Source: G963422275 sp963422275
GTDB lineage: Bacteria > Pseudomonadota > Alphaproteobacteria > Rhodobacterales > Rhodobacteraceae
NCBI GenBank assembly: GCA_963422275.1
Contig: OY729418.1
Location: 4,464,001 to 4,528,000, forward strand
DNA length: 64,000 nt
Direction of reading: 5' to 3'
Positions 45,244 to 56,326 of this stretch are shown here, in pieces (position 1 is the stretch's first letter; each line of letters begins with the position of its first letter). The notes beneath the pieces were generated by a model that was given only the letters and a program-made list of their open reading frames with translations, had not been told where the DNA came from and did no database searches. A program made the translations under genes and the position numbers.

Positions 45244-46422
45244 TTATGTCGGTTCGATGGGTTCGAGTAGCTGGGTTGTCGACCAGGTGGGCTCGACGCC
45301 AAGCCCGTGCTCTGACGGAAGCGAATAGACCCCGCCGACACAGTCCATCGATCCGGTCAGCAACCCGCGGTTCGGCTCAAAGACAGAGTGCTGGAATTCA
45401 TGTGCGGTCACGGCAGGAAGTGTCGCGCTGACCTGCAGGCTAGCGGCTAGGAAAATTCCGGCCCCGACAGTCGCATGCGGAATGACTTCAATTCCATTTT
45501 CCATAGCACATTCGTGAATTCGAAGGAAGCTGGTGACACCCTTGTGTCCCATCTCGGGCTGAACAATGCTGATTCCGCAATGCTCGATCCTGTGCAGCAT
45601 GTCGTGAACAGTTCGCCACTCCTCACCAACGGCGATTGGATCACTGGATTCGGAGCAAATCCTCCCAAGTCCAGCGATGTCCTCGGGCCAGACCGGGGCT
45701 TCCACAAACCAGAGACCGTATGGGGACATCTCGTCGATTAGCGACAACGCTTGATCGGCCGTGTGCGCCCAGTGCAGGTCAGCGGCAATCCTCGCCTTCG
45801 GTCCGAGCGCAGCACGCAACGTCTTTACTTCAACTGACAGTCCATCATCAACCACGGGCAATGCAAACTTGAATGAATTGAAGCCGCGGGACTGCCAAGA
45901 CACTGCAAGGTCGGCACGTCGTTCAACAGTGTCCTCGGGAAGCCCTGAGACATAGGCGGGAACGGTACTCCGAATCGCGCCTCCGAGCAGGTCGGCCAAC
46001 GAACAGCGCGCTTGTCGGCCGGCAATATCCCAAAGCGCAATGTCAATGGCGGCAAGGGCGTCGACATAAAACCCTCCAGTGTACCCTCGCACTCGGCAAA
46101 GGGCATAGAGATCATCGAATATGGAGGACGGATCGGTCGGGTCGCGGCCAACAACAAACCCAGCTAGCAGATCATTGATGATTTCACCAACAGCCCTTGG
46201 CGCAACGAGACCGTATGTTTCGCCCCATCCCACAATTCCGGAAACCGTCTCAATCCGGACCAGTACGCTTCGATCGAATATCGGGTAGACTGTGCTGTTG
46301 CCCTTTCGCACCAAATAGCCGGTAGCGTTCGGGCTTTCTCCAAGGCGGGCTTTCCCGAGATAGGGAGTTTTACGCGGAAGTGTCAGCGTGTAAACTTGAA
46401 TTTTCTTGACGGGATCGATCAT
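45244..46422 (-). CDS. Mandelate racemase/muconate lactonizing enzyme family protein
   Basis: A 392 aa enolase-superfamily enzyme. The N-terminal capping domain contains VLVRIETVSGIVGWGETYG and YALCRVRGYTGGFYVDALAA with IDIALWDIAGRQA. In the barrel, the metal ligands are Asp in RIAADLHWAHT, Glu in LWFVEAPVWPED and Glu in PIAVGEEWRT; a C-terminal His lies in EVIPHATVGAGIF. The second-strand KxK motif appears as FNSFKFALPV with one Lys. The reaction is probably dehydration of a sugar acid to a 2-keto-3-deoxy acid. It overlaps the DHDPS-family gene by four bases, the natural next step (aldol cleavage of the keto-deoxy acid). Confidence 0.85.
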   Translation of the reverse strand: MIDPVKKIQVYTLTLPRKTPYLGKARLGESPNATGYLVRKGNSTVYPIFDRSVLVRIETVSGIVGWGETYGLVAPRAVGEIINDLLAGFVVGRDPTDPSSIFDDLYALCRVRGYTGGFYVDALAAIDIALWDIAGRQARCSLADLLGGAIRSTVPAYVSGLPEDTVERRADLAVSWQSRGFNSFKFALPVVDDGLSVEVKTLRAALGPKARIAADLHWAHTADQALSLIDEMSPYGLWFVEAPVWPEDIAGLGRICSESSDPIAVGEEWRTVHDMLHRIEHCGISIVQPEMGHKGVTSFLRIHECAMENGIEVIPHATVGAGIFLAASLQVSATLPAVTAHEFQHSVFEPNRGLLTGSMDCVGGVYSLPSEHGLGVEPTWSTTQLLEPIEPT

Positions 46423-47378
46423 TTCTTGCTGCCTTGCTTTCCAGAGCTGACTGTTGACAAACCAAGCAGAGCTAGGTTTTCTTCGATCTCTCTGATCGCA
46501 ATTTGGTCCAAGTCCGGCGTAGGCGCCCGCACGACAGCATTTTCCAGCACCCCACGCCGCATCATCACGTGTTTGGTCAGTCGCATTCGGTACACGGCCT
46601 GCAATGTAAGAAGGGGCAATGTACGCATATAGATTTTCCGAGCCTGGCCTCTGTTACCAGCCCGCCACGCAGCATCGAGTGCGATGTGCATATCGGCTAG
46701 TTCGATTGCGGGCATCGCCGCGCATGCTCCACGGGAGTACTCGTCGATTATGTAGCGTCCGCCACCGCCGCCGATCACGCCATCAAGCTGTCCGCCACCG
46801 CTTGCCAAGATGTACGAAATCGCGGGGCCAGTGGGTAGAGTCTCTTCCTTCACGTACGCCACTTGATCCACGGAGCGGACAATCTCCGAAATGCACTCCA
46901 GGGAAAGGTCGGAGCCTCTGGGAACTGGCGCGTTCTGCAGAATGATCGTTGCATCTGGAAGCGATGCCGAAATTTTAGCAAGATACTCGATCACGGCAAC
47001 TGGTTCGGAACCTTCACATTTGGCTGGCTGAATCATCACGAAATTGATGCCAAGCCTTCGGGCAGTTTTCCCATGCTCGATGACTTCACTGACTGTATTG
47101 GCACTTGCGCCCGCCACCAACGCAATTTTGCCTTGCGCCTCGTCCGCAACGACTTTGAGCAGTTCCGCTCGCTCGTCTACGCTCAAGAACTCCACCTCGC
47201 TCGCAAAGCCGGGAAACACCGCCCCAGCTGTACCCAAATTGATGGAAAACCGGACCAATCGTCGCATGGCCGACTCATCGACATCTCCATTATCCTTGAA
47301 CGGCGTTGGCAGAACAGGCAGGATTCCGGTTAAGGGCTTGCGTAACACGTGTGTTCCCCTCGATGAATGTGAAGTCAC
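46419..47378 (-). CDS. Dihydrodipicolinate synthase/N-acetylneuraminate lyase family protein
   Basis: A 319 aa class I aldolase: GILPVLPTPFKDNGDVDE, GTAGAVFPGFASEVEFLSVD, VAGASANTVSEVIEHG and the Schiff-base lysine in VAYVKEETLPTG (near 180). The usual YN(V/R)P motif with catalytic Tyr is replaced by ILQNAPVPRG, so Tyr is absent. A glycine-rich LDGVIGGGGGRYIIDE follows. True DapA keeps the Tyr, so this is more likely a 2-keto-3-deoxy sugar-acid aldolase or dehydratase. It is translationally coupled to the enolase-family gene downstream (four-base overlap). The start is ATG 47378; LRKPLTGILPV preceded by a GTG is an alternative. Confidence 0.85.
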   Translation of the reverse strand: MTSHSSRGTHVLRKPLTGILPVLPTPFKDNGDVDESAMRRLVRFSINLGTAGAVFPGFASEVEFLSVDERAELLKVVADEAQGKIALVAGASANTVSEVIEHGKTARRLGINFVMIQPAKCEGSEPVAVIEYLAKISASLPDATIILQNAPVPRGSDLSLECISEIVRSVDQVAYVKEETLPTGPAISYILASGGGQLDGVIGGGGGRYIIDEYSRGACAAMPAIELADMHIALDAAWRAGNRGQARKIYMRTLPLLTLQAVYRMRLTKHVMMRRGVLENAVVRAPTPDLDQIAIREIEENLALLGLSTVSSGKQGSKK

Positions 47379-47751
47379 AGAGACTTATCAGGCCAATCTT
47401 CAATGTACGCATCAAACCTGCAAGTCGCTAATCTACCGACAGGATAGTTCCTTTGACATGCAGGGCAGCCGATTCCAGCCCGCGAGCCGGATCGACAACC
47501 TTCTGTCAAGACATTGGTGATCTGAGGATTCGGTATGGGAAAACAGTGCATGCTTCCACTGGAAGCCCGTCGGGATGAAGCATCAAGAAATAATAAACTA
47601 TTGAAACATGTAGATTTTTTCAAAATGCAAAAGACGGAGAATCAACCGCTTAGCCAATGCTCAGATAGGCTCGAAAGTTGGAATGGAACCCCACGGGCAA
47701 CGATCATCATATCAGGTCGAAAGCAGAAATCCCGCTGCGTCCAGCCTGAAA
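47379..47751. other. Intergenic region upstream of the sugar-acid operon, no gene seen
   Basis: It lies between the rpoH stop and the start of the DHDPS-family gene, both on the minus strand. No coding signal. It should contain the rpoH terminator and the promoter for the two-gene operon, but neither is distinct by eye. Confidence 0.45.
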
Positions 47752-48651
47752 CTAAGCTGACTCCGGCACGAGTCCCTTTTCGGAGGCGAGTTGCAGGAAT
47801 TTCTTCTGCACCTTCCTGTACGCCCTTCCCTCGATCTGCCTTATTCGCTCCCTGCTTACGCCATACTTTATCGCGAGAGTTTCCAAGGTGTGCGGAGCCT
47901 CGCGAAGACGCCTGTTGACAAAGATGTCGGCTTCGCGCTCGTTCAACACCTTGGTCGCCTTGGCCAGAAGCTCATGCTTCACGGCTGCTTCCTGCTTTTC
48001 CGCATACTGCTCGGCGGCATTAGCTGATTCGTCAATTAGGAGATCCTGACGCTCGCCGGCTGATTCATCCGAGATTATGCTTGGCGCGTTGAGCGAGGAG
48101 TCCTTGCCGGAAAGGCGGCCGTTCATCGAGAGGACTTCATTCTCCGGAACGTTGAGGATTTCCGAAATGCGTGCGGCGTCCTCGGGCTTCAGATTGCCCT
48201 CTTCCATTGCCCCGATGCGGGCCTTCACCTTTCGGAGATTGAAAAAAAGCTTCTTTTGCGAACTTGTGGTTCCGAGCTTGACCAAGCTCCAAGAACGCAG
48301 AATGAACTCTTGAACGCTCGCCCTGATCCACCAAATCGCGTAGGTGGCAAGCCTAAACCCCTTCTCTGGATCAAATCGCTTGACGGCCTGCATGAGACCG
48401 ACATTGGCCTCCGAAATCACGTCAGCGGTGGGAAGTCCATACCCGCGGTAACCCATCGCAATCTTGGTAGCCAGTCTCAGGTGAGATGTCACGAGCTTGT
48501 GCGCGGAGCCCGCATCACGGTCCTCCGCCCATCTTTTGGCAAGGATGTACTCCTCCTCCAGTTCAAGAATCGGGAATTTCCGGATTTCCGCCAAGTAGCG
48601 GCTTAACCCATGTTCGACGGCTGGTGACGGAAGATTTCTGTAACTGCCCAA
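47752..48651 (-). CDS. rpoH: RNA polymerase heat-shock sigma factor (sigma-32)
   Basis: A 299 aa sigma factor. Region 1.2 LSRYLAEIRKFPILELEEEY, region 2 HLRLATKIAMGYRGYGLPTA with VGLMQAVKRFDPEKGFRLAT and YAIWWIRASVQEFILRSWSL, the RpoH box near KKLFFNLRKVKARIG, and the region 4 helix-turn-helix TLETLAIKYGVSRERIRQIE are present. It directs heat-shock transcription. As in Rhodobacterales, rluD lies just upstream on the same strand. The 189 bases between hold TTGTTAAT...TATAAAAT near 48675, a possible promoter. Frame intact. Confidence 0.95.
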   Translation of the reverse strand: MGSYRNLPSPAVEHGLSRYLAEIRKFPILELEEEYILAKRWAEDRDAGSAHKLVTSHLRLATKIAMGYRGYGLPTADVISEANVGLMQAVKRFDPEKGFRLATYAIWWIRASVQEFILRSWSLVKLGTTSSQKKLFFNLRKVKARIGAMEEGNLKPEDAARISEILNVPENEVLSMNGRLSGKDSSLNAPSIISDESAGERQDLLIDESANAAEQYAEKQEAAVKHELLAKATKVLNEREADIFVNRRLREAPHTLETLAIKYGVSRERIRQIEGRAYRKVQKKFLQLASEKGLVPESA

Positions 48652-48840
48652 CGCTTTAGACCTATTAGTTAGTTGTTAATTTTGGCTATAAAATCCATAT
48701 GTGCACGCGAGGCGGACTTTTCAAGCCCAAACCAGAAAAGTTTGTCGATCTGCGGCAACAAACCAACAACAATAGCCTGGAATCTGCAAGCATACCCTTT
48801 GCTTGGGACCGGCGTAAAGATTTCTTGACGAGTTGGCGAT

Positions 48841-49878
48841 TCAGCGTTCGGATATGCAATGATACAATTGTTTAATGTCTGAGGGAAACTCCGACTCGAA
48901 AACCTCGGTTTTTCCGGTACCGGGATGTCGAAATTCCAGTCTCGCCGAATGCAAAGCCTGACGTGGAAAGTTCGCCACCACTTCCTGCTTCGTCTCGCCT
49001 ATGGAGTTTGGCAGCAGTCGGACCCCGCTTCCATAAAGTTGATCCCCGATTAGGGGGTGACCGATTCGCGCCATGTGAACCCGAATCTGGTGTGTTCGAC
49101 CGGTTTCAAGCCAGAACTCCGCGAGCGACACGCCGCCACCGACCAATTGTTCCAGCACTCTGAATCTCGTTACCGCATTCCGACCACCGGAGTACACCAC
49201 GGCCTGCTTGAGGCGATTTGTCGGATGGCGTCCGATATTCGCCTGTATGCGCACGACACCACATTTCTCAAATACCGTGCCACCTAACCCGTCGAACCCC
49301 AACCCCGCTTTTCCAGGAGAACCTCTGATCAGGCCGAGATAACGGCGCCTCACTTCACGAGATTCGAACTGCGCCGAAAGTTCGATCATGGCCGAGTCTG
49401 ACTTTGCCGCGACCAGAAGACCGGAAGTGTCCTTGTCTAGCCGGTGCACGATGCCTGGACGCCGTTCATGCCCTATTCCCCGCAGTGTGTCTCCACAATG
49501 GTGCAATAATGCGTTAACCAGTGTCCCAGACCGATTTCCCCTAGCGGGATGAACCACCATTCCTGCAGGTTTGTCCACGACGACAAGGTCGGAATCTTCA
49601 TGGACGATGTTTAGCGGGATCTTCTCAGCACGCATCGGGGCGTCGTGAATGTTCGGCAATGCAATATGCCAAGTATCACCGGCACTCACGCGGAAATCAG
49701 GATTGCAATGGACCACACCCTTGCGCGTTACGGCGTGCCCCTGAATCAGCCTCTGAACACGAGACCGACTTAGGTTGAATTCAACTGGCGCAAATACGGA
49801 CAAGGCTTTATCTAGTCTGCGAGGCGGGTTATCACCCAAAGTCACGGACACCGTTCTAACACCGACATTCATGAACAA
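48841..49878 (-). CDS. rluD: Large-subunit pseudouridine synthase (RluD type)
   Basis: A 345 aa enzyme that makes pseudouridines in 23S rRNA helix 69. Seen: an S4-like N-terminal RNA-binding part (RLDKALSVFAP, LSRSRVQRLIQGHAVTRKG), DLVVVDKPAGMVVHPARGN, the catalytic motif GIVHRLDKDTSGLLVAAKSD (Asp near 144), LETGRTHQIRVHMARIGHPL and GDQLYGSG. The start is uncertain: ATG 49878 or 49872 overlaps the start codon of the divergent DUF6476 gene, and GTG 49851 (VSVTLGDNPP) fits related proteins better. Confidence 0.93.
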   Translation of the reverse strand: MFMNVGVRTVSVTLGDNPPRRLDKALSVFAPVEFNLSRSRVQRLIQGHAVTRKGVVHCNPDFRVSAGDTWHIALPNIHDAPMRAEKIPLNIVHEDSDLVVVDKPAGMVVHPARGNRSGTLVNALLHHCGDTLRGIGHERRPGIVHRLDKDTSGLLVAAKSDSAMIELSAQFESREVRRRYLGLIRGSPGKAGLGFDGLGGTVFEKCGVVRIQANIGRHPTNRLKQAVVYSGGRNAVTRFRVLEQLVGGGVSLAEFWLETGRTHQIRVHMARIGHPLIGDQLYGSGVRLLPNSIGETKQEVVANFPRQALHSARLEFRHPGTGKTEVFESEFPSDIKQLYHCISER

Positions 49879-50182
49879 CGCTCCAAATTACAATGGTGAG
49901 CCTGCAAACCTGCGGTTGCTCAGGAAACTGGTAACTGTTCTCACGCTCGCGTTTATCGCCGGATTTGCAATAATTGTCGCGCTTTTCGTCTATAAATTCC
50001 GTGACCTTCAGTTCACGCGCCCTATATCTCTTCCTGACACCATCGCGCTTCCACCCGATATCGAAATTCAGGCCTTCACGCAAGGCACGGACTGGTTTGC
50101 GGTCGTAACCAAAGATGAAAGGATCCTGATTTTCGAGCGTGAAAGCGGTCAGCTGATTCAGGAAATCGAAACAGTGCGATAG
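49871..50182 (+). CDS. DUF6476 family small membrane protein
   Basis: A 103 aa protein with one N-terminal transmembrane helix (LVTVLTLAFIAGFAIIVALF, about residues 20-40) and a short extracytoplasmic domain containing LPDTIALPPDIEIQAFTQGT, DWFAVVTKDERILIFERESG. It matches the small proteins annotated DUF6476 that sit beside rluD in Rhodobacteraceae. The start codon (49871) overlaps the annotated rluD start region head to head. Function unknown. Confidence 0.7.
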   Translation: MNNAPNYNGEPANLRLLRKLVTVLTLAFIAGFAIIVALFVYKFRDLQFTRPISLPDTIALPPDIEIQAFTQGTDWFAVVTKDERILIFERESGQLIQEIETVR

Positions 50183-50489
50183 AAGCCCGCAGATTTCCCG
50201 AATGGGCATTTGCTCAAGTTCTTCGGCTGTGCCACCATCGCCTTTGCATTGATTCAATCCAACTGTGTCTCGGAAGCGGTGTACAGCTGTGTCCAAATTT
50301 CAATGCGGGGACTGCGAGGGGGTGACCAAAGAAACTGAATTGCACAACGTGTCCACCGACCCTGAGGTTGCTGGTCCAACCAATTCATCCATCCAATGAA
50401 CTTGGCGTTCGGCATACGGGCAACTCACCACGTTGCCGTTCATCGACGATTTGATTTCCGATTCCACGCGATTGGCGTATAGTCGGCCA
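50183..50489. other. Intergenic region before dnaG
   Basis: No gene seen in about 307 bases. A possible upstream in-frame ATG (50433) would extend DnaG by 19 residues, but relatives start at the internal ATG. Some sequence here may be leader of the dnaG transcript. Confidence 0.4.
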
Positions 50490-52448
50490 ATGTCCAAATC
50501 AAGCAAGATAATGGATGAAATCCGGGCACGGCTATCGCTTGCGAGGATCGTGGCAAAGACCGTGTCATGGGACAGCAGGCAAACCAAGGCGAGCCAAGGC
50601 GACTACTGGGCATGCTGCCCTTTTCACAACGAGAAGAGCCCGTCGTTCCATGTGCTGGACAAGAAGGGTTTCTATCACTGTTTCGGCTGCAATGCGTCGG
50701 GGGACGTATTCAAGTTCGTGCAGGAGACGCGCGGGTGGGGTTTCAAGGAAACCTTGGAGTACCTTGCAAAGGAAGCGAACGTCCAACTACCTGAGTATTC
50801 CCCCGAACAAGCCAAAAAAGACGAACAGCACCGTGGCCTCGTCGAGCTAACGGAGGCAGCCGCAAGCTATTTTCGGATTCAGCTAGCTGCCAAGAGCGGA
50901 ACAGCGGCTCGGGAATATCTTTCTCTGCGAGGGATTTCGGAAAAAGCTCAGAAACTGTTCGAGATCGGCTTTGCCCCTAACCGGCGCTCTGATCTGTTCA
51001 AACATCTGATCGACGTTGGACATTCGGCGGCGAACATTATTCTCGCCGGGCTTTCTGCGCACCCAGAAGACGGAGGTGACCCGTATGACCGTTTCCGGAA
51101 CCGGATCATCTTTCCAATCCGAAACCCGCGAAACCAGGTGATCGGCTTTGGCGGCAGGGCCTTGGATCCGAATGCCCGAGCCAAATACCTGAATTCGCCA
51201 GAAACGCCGATCTTCACAAAAGGTTCTTGTCTCTACAACCACCTCAACGCGCGCAACGCCTCCTCCAGCGAAGTCCCTCTTATTGTTTCCGAAGGCTATC
51301 TCGATGTGATCGCCCTGAGCGAAGCTGGCTTCAAGGCCTCTGTCGCTCCTCTGGGCACTGCCGTGACAGAGTCGCAGCTGTTTCAGATCTGGAAACTGTC
51401 GGGGCATCCGGTGATAGCCCTAGACGGTGACCAAGCGGGGCTCAGCGCCGCAAGGCGTATCGTAAATCTTGCCTTGCCGTTCGTCGACCCGTCCCGAACG
51501 CTGCGTTTCTGCGTCCTGCCGGAAAACCAGGACCCTGACGATGTGATCAGGCAGCAGGGCAAGGACCACATGCGGCAGATGTTGGACCGCGCTCTTCCGC
51601 TAAGTGAATTCCTCTGGTGGAGCGAGACGAAGGAACGGCGAATCGAAACGGCCGAACAGCTGGCAGAATTGCAAGCGGCGTTGGAAGCAGCTGTGGCCAA
51701 GGTCAAGGATCCGAACCTGAAGAAGACCTACCGCCGGTTTGTGAATAACAATATCTGGGAGCATTACGAGAAGAAATCACGCGCAAAAAGACTGAGTCGA
51801 CATCGTGGTGGGACGACGGATCGCCCAACCCAAGAGACCCTCACAACTTCTCTCGCACGCAGCGAAGCGGACGATGCCGAGTGGAATCGGCTTCACGAAG
51901 CCGCAGTTCTCGCAATCTGTCTGTCAAATCCTTCCGCCGTTGACGACCAATGCGTGCAGCGCCTCGAGAACCTCGAAATTGAATCAAGTGAACGTGGCAA
52001 GATTCTTCATAGCTTCCTGACGCGACTTGAAACCTGCGGCCAAGATGCAGACGTATTGAAAGCCTTGGTTATCGATGACGTTGGCGAAGTGTCGGTCGCG
52101 CAAATTTTCGCTTCAAGGCATATTCGCAACATTCCATCAGTCCGAGCCCCGGGCAACCACGAGGCAGCGAGGTGCACGCTGAACGAAGAACTTGACCGGC
52201 TGGCATCGAAACGGGAGGCAGAAGAAGAAATCAAGCACTTCGTCGAGGATATGCAGAAGCAGGAGATCGGCAAAGGTGGCGACAAGCGGATGTGCACAGC
52301 GATCATCAAGAGAGATGAATTGCTGCGCGGACAAGATCATTTTGATAACTCCAAGTATGAAGTCTCGGAGAAAAGCGGATTGCCGATTCAGAAAATCGAA
52401 CTTGCGAAACTAAACGATCTCTTCAACCATCCCGATTCCGGCAGCTAA
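50490..52448 (+). CDS. dnaG: DNA primase
   Basis: A 652 aa primase. The CHC2 zinc finger is WACCPFHNEKSPSFHVLDKK to FYHCFGCNASGD (Cys 43, His 46, Cys 64, Cys 67). The catalytic core has PEYSPEQAKK, GFGGRALDPNARAKYLNSPE, and the TOPRIM acids in PLIVSEGYLDVIALSEAG (Glu) and VIALDGDQAGLSAARR (Asp-x-Asp). The C-terminal third is the helicase-interaction domain, poorly conserved as usual. ATG 50490 (MSKSSKIMDEIRARL) is chosen by comparison with related primases. rpoD follows after 730 bases, the conserved dnaG-rpoD order of the macromolecular synthesis region. Confidence 0.95.
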   Translation: MSKSSKIMDEIRARLSLARIVAKTVSWDSRQTKASQGDYWACCPFHNEKSPSFHVLDKKGFYHCFGCNASGDVFKFVQETRGWGFKETLEYLAKEANVQLPEYSPEQAKKDEQHRGLVELTEAAASYFRIQLAAKSGTAAREYLSLRGISEKAQKLFEIGFAPNRRSDLFKHLIDVGHSAANIILAGLSAHPEDGGDPYDRFRNRIIFPIRNPRNQVIGFGGRALDPNARAKYLNSPETPIFTKGSCLYNHLNARNASSSEVPLIVSEGYLDVIALSEAGFKASVAPLGTAVTESQLFQIWKLSGHPVIALDGDQAGLSAARRIVNLALPFVDPSRTLRFCVLPENQDPDDVIRQQGKDHMRQMLDRALPLSEFLWWSETKERRIETAEQLAELQAALEAAVAKVKDPNLKKTYRRFVNNNIWEHYEKKSRAKRLSRHRGGTTDRPTQETLTTSLARSEADDAEWNRLHEAAVLAICLSNPSAVDDQCVQRLENLEIESSERGKILHSFLTRLETCGQDADVLKALVIDDVGEVSVAQIFASRHIRNIPSVRAPGNHEAARCTLNEELDRLASKREAEEEIKHFVEDMQKQEIGKGGDKRMCTAIIKRDELLRGQDHFDNSKYEVSEKSGLPIQKIELAKLNDLFNHPDSGS

Positions 52449-53180
52449 GGTCAAGACAAGAAAAGCCTACTATTCCACTCTGACGACAAGAGAATTGCAG
52501 ACGGTGTGGGCGCCTGTGATCCGATCAACCCATGCATTGACGTCTGTGCCAAATCGGTGACCTCCGTCTCGCCCGCCGCGTCGGCAAGATCGCCACAGGC
52601 ACGCTCACCATGGCAGATTCAGTCACCCAGCGCACGCGCTCCGAACGCTCGACCAGCCAGCGGCCATCCGCCAATCACTCCTTGCGCGTCGACCAGGCCA
52701 AGGTTGCAGGAAGTATGTATTTCTTTGCGCAACAGAGGTTAACAGCCACGTTAAAATTGTGTATTTTGATACATATTATGGTGCCCGACCGGGAAAATGG
52801 GCTTCGCTCATTTGTGATTATGTGCTTGATCGCCTAAACTGTCCCAAAACACAGGAATGCCGGTCGCGACATCGGATAGGCACACCCACTCAACTGAGCA
52901 AAATCGAGGGTAAAAGCAGGGGATTCAACGCTGAAGCGATGCCTTTCAGAATTCCGCTAAAGAACAAGAATGCATCTCGTCAATGAGATTTTGAAATTCT
53001 TCGTTGAAATCATCCTTTGGAATTACCATGTTGGTATGCCAGCCCAGTGGTGCTAACAATGCAACAAAGATTGTGAAAACGGCTGGCCCTTGGAGTGCAG
53101 GCGTTTACCGCGGTGCAGTTTCACGGTTGTAGGTTGGTCCAGCCGGAACAGTTCCCAGGAGAGGGTCGAGGAAAAACCCA
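52449..53180. other. Intergenic region between dnaG and rpoD, no gene identified
   Basis: Over 700 bases without a convincing coding frame. The right half (52690-53080) is AT-rich and should contain the rpoD promoter. A pseudogene too worn to recognise could lie in 52500-52740, where GC content is high. No tRNA-like cloverleaf was seen by eye. Confidence 0.4.
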
Positions 53181-55117
<1,937 letters not shown>

Positions 55118-55855
55118 AAGTGAATTTTGTCAACAGAGAGTTGCGGACAGATCCTTCTGGACTCACGGCTTCAGCTTTACAGCGGAAACTCCGGGCCTGA
55201 ACTTCAGAAGCGATTCGCCCGACTCGCGCAACAAGGCTGCTGCAAAGCACCCATCCAATCATGGGCACGAACGCTGGCGGGCTTTGGAAATTTGTTCTGA
55301 TGCAATCGAGGGGCCGAATTGTTTTTTTTCCGGACCTTGGTGGCCGGGCTGCATGGCCTGACATTGGTCATCGAGCGAACCTTCGGCGCCCCCAAGTGCC
55401 GCTGCGGCGCGGTGTGGTCTTGAGGGTCGGATCGTGACGGTGGAACGCTTTTCAAGGCAACGGTCTTGAACTTGCTCAAGGCAGTCAGCCAGATCGATCT
55501 GGCCTTGGCCTGAGGGACAGAGCCAGTTTCGAACCCGCAGAGTCGACGGATCGAGACATGCAGTCTGCGTATCGCCGATTTCCGTGACCAAAAGATTCGC
55601 GCTCCGCAGCTGCCCACTCCTCGGCACCAACCGCATTGCCAGCCTCCCGTCTGGAGTGGATTGGGCGCAGCGATCTTGCCCGCAAGCCTGCAACCTAGTC
55701 GCTGTCTTACTCCGAATTCATGACACAAACGTCCGGTTAAACGTCGAATTCAACCGCATCCGCTCGCGGCTTCAAGTTGACCGCAACATATGCTAGTGGG
55801 CAAGGTGGAAGTGCAAAGATCGCGCATTTCGAAATGGATTGTGTGGAGAAACGAC
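55118..55855. other. Intergenic region with a worn type A IS fragment
   Basis: Between rpoD and nrdR. At about 55355-55515 the plus strand reads VIERTFGAPK-like and TVLNLLKAVSQIDLALA, matching the transposase end of the type A element at 22372 (VEQTFGTLK, ALNLLKAANRIELVAA) with many changes. The rest shows no gene. Confidence 0.5.
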
Positions 55856-56323
55856 ATGCGTTGCCCATACTGTGGCAGCACTGACACCCAAGTTAAAGAC
55901 TCCCGACCTGCGGAAGAGAATGCTGCGATCCGCCGCCGTCGCCTCTGCTTGGCTTGCGGCGGGCGATTCACAACCTATGAGCGTGTCCAGCTCCGTGACC
56001 TCGTCGTGCAGAAAGCCAGCGGAAGACGTGAAGACTTTGATCGATCGAAGCTCGAGCGGTCGATTCGGATCGCGATGCAGAAGCGTCCCATTGAACCCGA
56101 GCGTATCAGCCAGATGGTATCTGGAATTGTGCGCCGTCTGGAATCAATGGGTGAAGCCGACATTCCATCGCAGGTGATCGGAGAAAACGTGCTTACGGCT
56201 CTCGCCCGAATCGACACGGTCGCATACGTCAGATTCGCGAGCGTTTACAAGAATTTCCAGGAAGCCAACGATTTTGAATCTTTTGTGTCCGAACTGCGTC
56301 CGCAGGTGGAAGAGGACGCCTAG
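55856..56323 (+). CDS. nrdR: Transcriptional repressor NrdR
   Basis: A 155 aa repressor of ribonucleotide reductase genes. The zinc ribbon is MRCPYCGSTDTQVKDSR with RRRRLCLACGGRFTTYERVQ (four Cys present). The ATP-cone runs LVVQKASGRREDFDRSKLER to VYKNFQEANDFESFV. I start at ATG 55856, just before the CPYC motif, as in all relatives. It is directly followed by ribD (three bases), the usual alphaproteobacterial operon order. Confidence 0.95.
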   Translation: MRCPYCGSTDTQVKDSRPAEENAAIRRRRLCLACGGRFTTYERVQLRDLVVQKASGRREDFDRSKLERSIRIAMQKRPIEPERISQMVSGIVRRLESMGEADIPSQVIGENVLTALARIDTVAYVRFASVYKNFQEANDFESFVSELRPQVEEDA

Positions 56324-56326
56324 CAA

